Source: Edaphochlamys debaryana
Taxonomy: Eukaryota; Chlorophyta; Chlorophyceae; Chlamydomonadales
NCBI GenBank assembly: GCA_016858145.1
Contig: JAEHOE010000001.1
Location: forward strand, 2,170,001-2,234,000
Length of the DNA: 64,000 nt
Direction of reading: 5' to 3'
Below, in pieces: positions 35,501 to 46,133 of this stretch. The stretch's first letter is position 1; each line of letters starts with the position of its first letter. The notes under the pieces are model-generated. The model searched no databases, was not told the origin of the DNA, and worked only from the letters and a program-made list of their open reading frames with translations. The position numbers and the translations under genes are program-made.

Positions 35501-38500
35501 CCGCGGGGCGGGCGGGCGAGCTCGTCCCCGCCTCCCACCTCAAACGCTGGATGACCCCTCCCGCTGACTCCCCCTTTATGATCGACTTTGAGAAGGAGGT
35601 CGAGCGCACACGCACCGGGCCCGGCCCCAAGCGCGGCAAGTCGGCCCGGCCCAACCCCCAGAACGAGCGCTGGACGCGGCTGTCCCAGGGCGCCTCGGCG
35701 GTACCCCGCATCAGCGCAAACGGCCGCGCCTCCAGCGCCTTTGGTGGCAACAGCTCCAAGGACCTCACCGCCCGTCAGCGCCGCGGCCAGTCGGCGGCGT
35801 CCCGCTTCGGCCGCGGCCGCTACCCCGTCCTGCCCTCCGCCTACCTGTCTGATGCCGAGAACGACGAGGTCCGGCGCCGGAATTCGCAGTGGGCGTCGGA
35901 GGGCGGCGACGGCGGCGCCGTGGTCGCCGCCGTCTCCGAGCGCAACCACCCCTGGCTGGACGACCTGTTCGACGACGACGATGGTCTGTCGGCGGCGGCG
36001 TCGGAGGCGGCGGCGGCGGCGGCAGCCTCCGTCGGCACCGACCCTACCGTGCTGCGGCTCCTGGCCATGGGCGCCCCCGGGTACCAGGGCAGCGGCAGCG
36101 GCAACCAGCTGGGCCCGCGTGGGCCCGGCGGCAAGCTGCTGCTCCAGGGCGGCAGCCAGGCCTCCAGCGCCGCCAGCGGCGGCGCCGTGGCGGAGGCTGC
36201 CGCCGCCGCCGCCAAGGCGCACGCCATATCGCGCCTCGCCGCCGCCACCCGCGCCAGCGGCTCCGGCGCGGCAGGCAGCAACGCCAGCGAACCGACCAGC
36301 CCCTCGGGCCTACTCCGGCGCGCAGAGGACGCGGCGGAGGCGGCGCGGCGGCAGCGCTCCACGCCCGGCGAGAACGACGCCGTCGCCGCCACCCTCGCAC
36401 GGGCGCACCAGATCGCCGACATGCTGGCGGGCGCCGCCGGCATCTCAGAAGCGGCCATGAAGATGATGTTGGAGAAGCCGCCTGGCGGCGGCGCCGCCGC
36501 CGGCGCCGCGGGCCAGCCCATGGCATCGGCCCGCGCCCCTGCTGGCAGCGGCGGCGGCGGTGCCGCCGGCGCCGGCCGCTGGCCCGACGGCACCGACAAC
36601 TTCTCTGGCGTTGCTCCGTGGGGCAGCCGCCCTGAGTCCGCCGCCGCCGCGGGCCGCGCTGGAGGCGGCGGCGGCAGGCCGCTGTCCGCTCGGGAGCGCG
36701 CCGCGCTGGAGGGCCTGACGGGGGCCTCGGGGGTGTACCACATGGACCCCACGCGCCTGCCGGGCGCCGCCGAGACGGCGGCGCTGCTGGGGGAGATGTT
36801 CGGGCGCGGCTCGCGGCCCGCATCCGCCGCCACGCGGCAGCTTCCGCCGCAGGGCGGGCCCCGCCGCAAGCGCGGCAACCTGCGCACCGGCGGCCAGGCG
36901 CTGATGGACCCCCTGCTCATGCCGGCGCACCGGCACGACGGCGGGGGGATGGGGCCTGCGGGGGCCTCGGAGGTGCTGCTGCAGCCGCCTGCTCGCATGT
37001 CCTTGCCGGGCCTGCCGGCGCCCATGGCCCCGCCCGGCGGCCCGCCGCCGCCCTCGCAGCCGCCCTCGCAGCCGCATTCGCACCAGACGTCACGGGCGGT
37101 GATAGAGCTCGGGGAGCCGGAAGCGGAGCTTCAGGCGCAGGTGCAGTGGCTGGAGGAGGAGGCGGGGCTGGCACAGCAGGAGCCCCTCGGCTTGGAGGGC
37201 TCGGGGGCAGCGACCCCGACTTTCGAACGGGACCTCGCCCAGGGGGGTCAGGCTGCACTGGCCGCGCCAGAGGCGGCGCCAGAGGTGGAAGCGGTTGGGG
37301 CGGACGCGGAGCCCTCGGCGGCACCGCTGCGGCAGCCGTCGCATGGTCCCTCCAGGGAAGCATCGCAGCCGCAGGCGGAGGCGCTGGGGTCAGGAGCGGG
37401 GGCGGGGATGCGGCCTGCGGCCGCACAGGAGCAGCTGCTCCCAGAGTTCCTGCCCCTTCCGCCTCAGCCCTCGGCCTCCTCTTCCGCATCACTGCCGGGC
37501 CCGCAGTCCTCAGCAGGTCTGCAGAAGCAGCACTCGCAGCAGCGGCAAGGATCTGCCTCGCCGCCGGCGTCGCAGGAAGTGTCGCGGGAAGCCTTGGCGC
37601 AGCCTCTGCCGCCAGCCCCACAGCCGTCAACCAGGGAGCCTTCGGAGCCGCACGTGGCGGCGCCATCGTCGTCCCAGCCCGCATCCCGGGAGTCATCCGG
37701 GGAAGACAAGCCGTCGCCGCCTTCATCCCAAGCGACGTCCCGCGAGCCCTCGCAGCCCCAACGGCAACCATCACAGGCGGCATCACCTCCCCAGCCCGCT
37801 TCACGGGAGGCGTCACAACCCCAGCAGCAGCCCTCTCCGCCCACGTCCCAGGCCGCCTCCCGGGAAGCTTCTCAGGCCCAAGCTACCCCGTCGACTGCTC
37901 CCGCACAGCCCGACCCGGCCTCTCGCGAAGCCTCCCAGGCCGCATCCCGAGAGGCTTCCAAGGCCCAAGCCGCTACATCAGCCGCTCCCGCACAGCGCCT
38001 CCCGGCCTCTCGCGAGGCATCCCAGGCAGCGAAGCCCACACCCTCGTCCTCGACATCATCCCAGACGGTCAGTGGGGAAGGCTCTTCACAACAGCCTCAG
38101 CTCGCCGCGCAGCCCTCCTCGGCACCCTCTGCGACAGCCGCGCCTTCCGTTGAGCTATCCCTGCAGCCCCTTGCCTCCCAGGCACACTCGGCTTCGGCAT
38201 CGGCCTCCCACTCGGACCTGCGCTCGGAGCAGGGGCAGACAGGGTTGGGGCTCAGCCCTGGAGCCAGCGGCTGGTCCGTCCCGGAGTCCTCGGAGCTCAC
38301 ACAGACGCCCTCACAGCTGTCGCAGATGCCTTCACGAGAGCCCTCGCAGCCCCAGGCAACGCCACCTCCGCCGCCGGAGACCGGCGCGCTCGCTATGGCC
38401 GTGGCAGAGGTGGCAGCGGCCGAAGCGGAACAACAGGCGCAGGCGGAAGGGTCCGGCAGCTCTGCTGGCAGCGGAGTGGGCCTGGGCCTGGGGCTGGGCC

Positions 38501-41500
38501 GTGGGCCTGCTCCCGAGCAGGAAGGTTCTGTGTCCTGGCCCGCAGCCATGCCGTCCCAGGGCGCTTTGGCCGCAGCGGCAGCGGCAGTGCCCCCGCCTCC
38601 AGTGCTGCATCCTCGCGTCTCCGTGGGCGGGGCGGTGGCGGAGGTGAGCTTCACGCTCATGGCAGCGCCAATGGGGGCAGGGGTACAGGGCATGATTGCC
38701 GAGTCGTCCGGCGAGTCAGCTGCCGAGGCGGCAGTGGTGGCTGCCGGCGCTACGCCTGCTCCCATGGCCGAGCAGGAGGCGTCGGAAGCGGCGGCACCGT
38801 CAGCCCTGGATGCACAACCCTCGCTCGACGCCTGCGCCTCCGCCTCCGCCTCGGCCGCCGCGCCGGAAGCCAGCACTGAGCTCCCGCCCGTCGAAGCCAC
38901 GGAGCCATTCCCTGTCGAACCTGCCGAGCCCGAGGCTAAGGCGGAGGAGGCTACGGTGCAGGAGCTGGCCGAAGCGTCTGCGCAGCTGTTTAGCGAGATC
39001 GAGGCCGCAGAGGAGCCACGACCGGCGGAGGTGGAGCCACAGCCGCAGCCGGCTGCGGTCGACGCCGCGCCGCCGGAGCTGGAGACAGAGGACTCGCACC
39101 CGTCCGTGTCACCGTCGGACGCCAGTGCCGCGCCCTCGCCCTCCTCCCTGCGGGGCGAGGTCACCCTCCAGGCCCTGCAGCCCGGCGGTCCGTTCGCATC
39201 GCACGCACCGCATGCGCCGCACGTGCCGTACGACGGCGACGGCACGGCGGGGCAGCTCACGGAGGCGCAGCTGGCGGTGATGCGTGACCAGGGCGTACGG
39301 CACCAGCTGGAGGCGCTGCGATCCATGTGGACCTCGGATCCGTATTCTGCTCGTCCAGGCGTGGATCCGGAGGGCCTGCCCAACACTCCCCCGCCCGAGC
39401 ACCTCCGTGCACTGGCGGCGGACCGTGCGGCCGCGGCGGCGGCCGCAGCGGAGGCGGCAGCCCGAGCTGCCGCGGCGGCGGCAGCGGCCTTTCCCATCAG
39501 CCTGCCGGTGACGCCCGAGGGCATCGGCGCGCGGGACGAGGCAGCGGCAGCGGCGGCGGCACAGGCAGCGGAGGCTGCCGCCGCGGCGGAGGCCGCGGCC
39601 GCCGCCGCCGCGGAGGCGCAGGACGCCGCTGACGCTGCGGCAGAGCCGCCGGTGCGCATCGGCGCGGGTCTGGCACGGGCCCTGGCGGAGGCGGATGCCG
39701 AGCAGTGGGCACTGTACGATCGCGCCGTTGAGGCTATGGCCCGTGAGTTTGCCCGGGCCATAAACAAGCTGACCGGCCCAGACGACGCCCGGCACCGTGG
39801 CGGCTCCGCCGGAGCGGCCGGCGGCGCCGCCGACGACCCCAACGGCTTCGGCCCGGCGTACACCGGCCACAGCTCGGATGACTCATCCACGTACGACGGC
39901 ACTCGGCCGGGCACGGGCAGGGGCGGGTCCCCGCGGCGGGAGGGGGCGGGGTCACGCGGCCGCAGCCGCGGCGGCTCCCGGCCCGGCACCAGCCCGCTCA
40001 CCGGCCACGGGCACAGGGGCCTGCTGGACGCGCTGGAGGAGGCGCTGGCGGCGACGCTCGACCCCGCAGCGCTCACAGGTGGGACGAGGAGATATACAGC
40101 GGGTTGGAAGCTAGCCCTTGTGTTAGCGCTGCGCGTCTCACTTTCGTCGTTCATGGCACTTTGCGCTCAGCTGCTTGTCACTGCTCACCTCTGCCGGCTC
40201 TTGCTGTGAGCTGCGCATGACTCATCCTCCCCCTCTCCCTCCCCCCAGGCCTGAACCTGGACGCCTACGGCGACCGGCTGTCGGGGCTGGTGCAGCGCCT
40301 GGTGGTGGCCCCCGCCGCCTCCAAGTACATGTTCTGGCAGAAGGTGGCCACAGTGCAGCAGCTGAGGCAAAAGTGGGTGCAGCAGGCTGCAGTCAGGGCG
40401 CTGCGGCTTTGGTGCTTTCTTGTCCGTCCCCAACTAGTGGTTTGCGGGCAGAACCCGCGACCTGCGGGCACCTAGGCATCGACGCCCGGGTGCTGTGTGA
40501 TGCGCCTCCACGCCCTCCTCTGCCCCTCAACCACCCTCTCTTCTCTCTGCCCCCAGGCTGCTCGAGGACCGGTCCATGGCGGAGCAGCTGCGGGGCATCA
40601 CGTGGGTGGGCGGCTTCTCGCCGCACGGCATGGCGCCGCCGGGCACCGACACGGGCGCCGGCAAGTCCGGCCCCTTCTCCCGCGAGCAGCTCGCGCACGC
40701 AGCACACCGCCGCGCCAACAAGTCCAACCAGGAGCTGCGGGCGGAGCGGGCGCTGGCAAAGCTGCGGAAGCAGCACCTGGCGTCGGTTGCCGCGACCGAG
40801 GCCGCGGCGGCCAAGGCCCTGGGGAGGGGCGGCGCTGGTGCCGGCGGAGAGGGGATGGGCGTGGAGCCGTCCCTGGCGCCAGGGCTCACGCACGGCGAGA
40901 GCAGCACCGACACGCAGGCGGCGGCCGCGGCGGCGGCGCGGCGGGGGCTGCTGATCGGCCGGCGCGCGGCGTGGGGCACGCTCAACGGCCCGCCGCCGGC
41001 CTGGCAGCCCGGCGCGCGGCCCGTGTCTGAGCACATCACCCGACCGGTGGAGCTGCAGCCCAAGCCCACGGCAGCCGTCAAGGCCTCAGACCGGGCCGTG
41101 GTTCCCAAGCGTGTGCGGCGCAAGGCAGCCGCCGCCGCCGGCCCTGGCGCCGCCGGTGTCGGAGGCGCCGCCGGCGCGGCCCGGCCCGACCTCCACGCCC
41201 TTCGCCAACGCATCCTGTCCGCCCACCCCAACGCCACCGACCAGCTCCAGTCCCATCACGAGCACCTGGACAACACACACTCCCTCATGGAGTCGCGGGC
41301 CTCGGGCCGCACCACCTCCCGCGCCGCCGGCTGGGAGGATGTGATTGCCGAGGCGGAAGCTTCTCTAGCACAGGAGCGTGCGGCGGGTGGGGCTGAGGGC
41401 GGCGGTGCGAAGGGGCGGTCGAGGTCGAAGTCTAGGCCGCGATCACAGCCGGAGGAAGGCGCGGGCGGGGAGGGCTCGGGGAAGGAAGGCGAGGCGTCGG

Positions 41501-43437
41501 GCGGCGAGGGCCGCCGGCCCGGCCGCGGCCGCGGCGGCGTGCCCGGCTACCTGCTCCCCACCACCTCCTTTGCCGCCCGCACCGGCCCCGGCCCCGCCGG
41601 CGCCAACGCCCGCGGCGGCGCCCGAGAGGTCCGCGGCGGCTGGTTCCTGACGGAGGCCGACATAGACTCGGGCCAGGGCTCCGCCGCCGCCACGCGCCCC
41701 GGCAGCGCCCCGGACACACGCCCTCCGCACGACCAGGCTGCTGCAGCGTCAGTTGACAGCAGCGGCAGCGCTGGGATCTATGAGGATCGCACCCCTGACG
41801 GCGACGGCGATGCGGACGCCTACGCAAGGCCGGAGCCCGCCGGCCGCGGCCGCGGCGGCGCCCGCCGGCCAGCCCTGACCGCCGCCAAGCTGCAGGTGGC
41901 GCTGGCGCGGCGCGCGGCGCTGCGGCAGGCGCTGGCGGATCGCGGGGAGCTGCTGGAGCTGGACGAGATGGATCTCGAGGAGCTGGAGGAAGAATCGGAT
42001 CTGGTGGATCGACTGGTGGAGGCCAGCATCCGGGTGTACGGCGAGGCCCTGGCGCAGCGAGTGGCCCGAAACGACGGCGCCGTAGCTACGGGCGGCGGCG
42101 CCGTTGCCGTCAAGGGCGACGGAGTGCGGATGCCGGGGCGGGGGCGGCTGCTGGGCTGGGCGCCGCCGGGGCCGCACGATCTGGGTCGGGGCGATGCCAT
42201 GCTCATGTCACCCGGGGACCCCTGGGTGAGGCCCGTGGCGGGGAACACGGGTGCACCCGTGGTGGCGGGGCGCGTGCTGGGAGCGCCGCCGGCCCCGCCG
42301 CCGCTGCAGCTGGTGGCGGCCGGCACGGGTGCGGCGGCGGCGGCGCAGCTGCTCAGCGCCGCCGCTGCCGGAAGCGGTGCCCTGGCGGCGCCGCTGCCGC
42401 CCAAGCCGCAGCAGCTGACGGCGCTGTCGGTGGACGATCTGGAGCCGCACCTGCCGTCGCCGTCGGGGCAGTACCGCCCCATCGGCCTGCCGCCGTCGGC
42501 GCCGCTGGGGCCGCTGGCGGCGCCGCTGAAGCCGCTGGGAGCCCTGGCGGCGCCCGGCACCGTGCGCTTCCCCGTCGCCGCCGGCGTCAACCCGCTGCTC
42601 CGCGCCTCGGCGCCGGCGGGCCTGCCGCCGCCGCCGGCCCTGGGCGGACCGCACGCAGTCTTGGCCGTCGGCCCGGCGGGCCTGGCACCCCTCACGACCC
42701 GCACCTCCCACTCGGCCCTGCAGCAGGGCGGCGGGGCGCCGGGCAGCCCCGCCGCCACCGCATCGCCCCGGCTGCCGCCGGTGGACATGTCATCGGCCGC
42801 CGCCGCGGCGCTGCGGCCGCAGGCCTCCGTCGCCACCTCCGCCGGCACGCCGCTGACCCCCGCCTCCTCCTCCCGCGCCGGCTCCGTCTCGGGCCCGCGC
42901 CCCGCGCAGCTCGAGCCCCTGCCCGACCCGCCCCGGCCCCGGTCCGCCGATGCGCCCTCGCCGTCCGGGCACCACGCGCCCCCGCACCGCCTGCCGGCAG
43001 CCATGCCCGTCTCCGTACCCATGCACTCGGGCGGCGGCGGTGGCGGCGGCTCGGTGTCTTTGGGCGGCGGTCGGCTGTCGCTGGGGTCACGTGGCGGCGC
43101 CAGGGGCGGCGGCACGCCGCCGCACGCTCCGCCCGTTGACTGGCTCAAAGTCATGGCCCCAGCCACTGGGCTGGTGGGGCTGATGGACATTGGTGTAACG
43201 CCCGCCGTGGCGGCGGCGGCGGCGGCGGCGGGGCCGCCCACGGGCATCACGGGCACGCCCGCGCCGTCGTTCACTGCAGCAGCGGGGGGCAAGGGGGCCG
43301 GGCGTGGGGCTGCGCATGTGCAGGCGGCGGTGCGGGTGGAGGAGGCGGCGGGGGTGACGCCGGATGTTGCAGTGGAGGCAGAGGCGGAAGTGGAGGCGGG
43401 GGCGGGGGATGAGGCCGAAGGAAGCATGGAGGGGTAG
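26543..43437 (+). CDS. Giant protein with IQ-like motif and Sfi1-like Trp helices, about 4,716 residues
   Basis: Function unknown. Thirteen exons: 26543-26620, 26777-28015, 28408-28700, 28970-29120, 29349-29591, 29773-29987, 30176-30959, 31168-31290, 31510-33363, 33644-33790, 34060-40078, 40249-40372, 40557-43437; phase closes throughout. Residues 27-340 are Pro/Ala-rich. An IQ-like motif (VQTAWRARVWR) near 363 opens a region to about 780 of basic helices with periodic Trp, such as RRAFEEWRDWV, FFAFWLFFTR, LRLAWRRLREW and FKALRKWAE, resembling Sfi1-type centrin-binding repeats. About 1,710-3,716 is one 6-kb exon: Gly/Ala-rich, then repeated SREASQ/SREPSQ units at about 2,805-3,045, then Ala-rich coil. 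Basal-body or flagellar association would fit but is inference. Exon 12 may instead end at 40366 with a GC donor. The start has a strong AGCC-ATGG context. Confidence 0.78.
29124..29149. repeat. Hexamer repeat next to a splice donor
   Basis: (GGATCT)n, about four copies, begins three bases into intron 4 of the giant gene directly after GTCA. Confidence 0.8.
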
Positions 43438-44798
43438 GCTGGGCCAGCCGGTTGGGGGTGAGGACGAGGGAGAGGAATCTTGGCAAAGCGTGCGAGCTGG
43501 GTGGCTAGACGCGTGCTCATGTGCGTCGGAGCAGCATCAACACTTGCAGTGGGGCAGCCGGAAGGTGCACGAGGCCATTCATGAGGTGACGTGTCGTGTT
43601 TCGACAGTATATGATGGTGATGGGGGCACGAGGCCGCAGGGGTGTATGGGAAGCTCAAGCCTAGGGAGCTGCACAGGGAGAGGGGTCAGAAAGCAGCGTG
43701 CCGAGATGGTATGCATTGGTGGGCTGACAGGACATGAGACCGGCGTGCATGAGCCGACGGGAAGCACTGAGGATTGCGGTCAAAGTCGGTGTGGAGACTG
43801 GGGTCCACGGAGCCGCGGGCAATGCATGGAGATATGGTGTGAGGTTGTGCTGGTGTGGTCTGCTGCGGAAGCCAGCCGGACAGATGGGTGAAGGGAGCCG
43901 CACAGCGGCGGCGGAGGAGCCAGTAAAGTATTCCAGCGTTGCAAGCTCCAGTGTGCCTCAGGCCTCAGGCCTCAGGCCGTACGTTCGTCCTACCCTCGTG
44001 CAAGCCGTCCCTTACACGTACGGGTGCCACTGCTGGCATCCCCAGCGGCCGTCCTCAGTCCCCAGCATGCTTGCGACCACGCCCGACGCCCCTCCCTCAG
44101 CAAAGCGCTGCGATTCGTTGATGTCATCTTTCCCCAGCATGCACACAGCCCACGTCATTGGTCCGGGTTCCACAGCCCATGATCGCCCACACATGATCGC
44201 CTGCCAAACGGCCCCCACTCTCATAGCCCCAAGCCTCCCGTGCCCTCCGTGACTCTGCCCCGTGCGCCGTGCGGCCACACTTCCTCAATGTGATCCGCGT
44301 CACTCATCCAAACGGCCCCGGAGCCGTGCAACGCGCAGGGCACCCGAGGCGTCCACCCCTGAGCGCTGGCGTGCCCCACCCACGGGGCATGCGAGGCATG
44401 AGGTGCCGAACCCAAGCACCGCAGCTGGCGCCGTCCCGCCCTCTGGGGTCCGATGCGCCGGGCAGGACTCTCCCCGCACTTGAGCAGGAGCCCCCAGGGG
44501 CCCCCAGGGGACTTGCACCCAGCGGAGCTCCGCCTGCCGCTGCGCCTCCGCTGCTGGGCTCTGCAGCCCCGGCCCGTGCAGCCGCCTCTCCTCCCCTCTC
44601 GCGTCTCCTCGCCCCGCTCTGCCTCCCTAGAGGTTCTTCTCCGAGACCTGAAGTGGGCAGTCGGTGCAAGCCAAGAAGGGCAGACCCTACTGAGGGAGTC
44701 GGCGACGATGGGAGGTTCAATGGAGCCTTCCCGGGCGCCGCACCATGCACCCCCAAAGCAAGTTGCTATACATGAAGAGAAGCGCACATGGTTTCTTA
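43438..44798. other. Convergent 3' region of the giant gene and the membrane-protein gene
   Basis: About 1.36 kb between two converging genes, probably mostly 3' untranslated sequence. It contains a 7-bp tandem repeat (GCCTCAG) at 43955-43978 and a minus-strand TGTAA at 44012-44016. No gene is supported. Confidence 0.5.
44012..44016 (-). terminator. Possible TGTAA polyadenylation signal for the membrane-protein gene
   Basis: Minus-strand TGTAA about 785 bases after the predicted stop at 44799. If correct, the transcript has a long 3' end or an additional downstream exon. Confidence 0.3.
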
Positions 44799-45804
44799 TC
44801 AATGGACAGACAAACATTGACATAGTACGCAGACAGTAACAGGCGCGGGCCTGTGCCCCACCTTGAAGTTGTTGTGTTTCATGGCCCGGAAGCAGCGGGC
44901 AGCTATTTGCACGAAGTGGACGGGGTTGAGCGGGTGCATATTCCGGAAGTCGTCCTGCGGGGCTCAAGCACCCAAGTGCACGAGTCAGCAACAGGACGGG
45001 GCATCGCATGGGCGGGCACGGCCGAGTGGCCGGGATGAAGGGCGGGTACAGGTGGCAGGTACAGGTGGCGTGCCAGTGGTAGCCACAGATGGCTTGTGTG
45101 TATCGCGGGAGTGCCTGGGGTCTGGGGAACATCCCTCACACTCGCCTGGTATACCACAAACATGAGGAGCGGGATCATGAGAGCGATCCAGGTTATCTGC
45201 ACGAGCACCGGCCAGAGAAAAGTGAGGCCTGGGGCCGTCATCAAGTGCGTTACCGGGAGCGGGTAGTTCGTGGTCGCAAGGGCCCAAGACGGGGAGGGGC
45301 CTTCAAGGCAGCGAGAGCGTCCGGGGGCGGTGCGCCCACCGCTGTCAAGGGGAGGAACATGATGATGCCCGGGTGGGCGATGCCCTCGACCTGCGCAGCG
45401 GACGCCGGGTTGGGGCGTGCCTCAGGCGAAAGGGCGTTGGAACGGCCTTGGCCCCGTCCACGCAGCCCCAGGGAAGGGCCTGACCCGCCCCAGAGTCAAT
45501 CCTGCCCTGCACCGACGGCCTTGTTTGCTATCGCCGCACAGTCGTGGCCCCCTTACGTGGATGAAGTGCATGAGCGCGTAGAAGGCGCACGAAATGCTCA
45601 ACCTGGTAGGCGCGGGCCGTGCGGGGCAGCACGCGGGGGGCACGTGGGTGGGTTGGCGCCCTTTGCCAACGGCGTAACGCGCCAGGCGGCTCCTCACCCG
45701 AGGAAGCCCGCTTCAAAGGCTCTAGGCGTGAGTATGCGCTTCTTGCGGATGTCTAGGAGCCCGGTGCCCGAGGGCTTGAGGCGCGTCAAGTCGCTGTCCG
45801 CCAT
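44799..45804 (-). CDS. Small two-helix membrane protein, unknown function
   Basis: I do not recognise this protein. Five small exons join in phase: 45804-45698, 45602-45557, 45390-45340, 45196-45146, 44954-44799; about 136 residues. It begins MADSDLTRLKPSGTGLLDIR, a hydrophilic segment of about 33 residues. A hydrophobic helix follows near 36-51 (LSISCAFYALMHFIH), then a loop (VEGIAHPG), then a long hydrophobic stretch near 60-86 (IIMFLPLTAITWIALMIP, LLMFVVY). A soluble tail then has DDFRNMHPLNPVHF and a basic patch AARCFRAMKHNNFK. The intron 44955-45145 has a GC donor (CAG-GCGAGTG). The last exon could stop at 44862 (AAG-GTGGGG) and splice onward, so the final 20 residues are uncertain. It shares a short divergent promoter with the BUD22-like gene. 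Confidence 0.6.
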
Positions 45805-46133
45805 GGCTCAAGGGCTGTGTATAGACTTAACGAGCAGTGCAGTTGCGTGCTAGTAGTAAGTTACTTCCAGCGTGAAGGTTGACACAAGCAAAGGGCACGG
45901 TATTTGGCAGGCCTGTTCATCGCGTGAGCTAATCGCGCGAACCAGTGGCGCTCAACTGCGAACTTGGACATATTGTAGTCGACGTCACTTGTGAAAACAG
46001 AATACGTCAAGAGGTAGCGAGGCACACTCCACAAGGTGCTTCCAGAACCCTGCAAGCCGCCGCGCCGACAGGTCGTGCTCGCCTTACAGCTGTGCCACAC
46101 ACATATAAGACCAGCTTTAGTATCACCGTATTC
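45805..46133. promoter_or_regulatory. Short divergent promoter region
   Basis: Only 329 bases separate the start codons of the divergent membrane-protein and BUD22-like genes, so both promoters must overlap. A TATA-like CATATAAGA on the plus strand at 46101-46109 lies only about 25-30 bases before the BUD22 ATG, unusually close. Confidence 0.5.
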
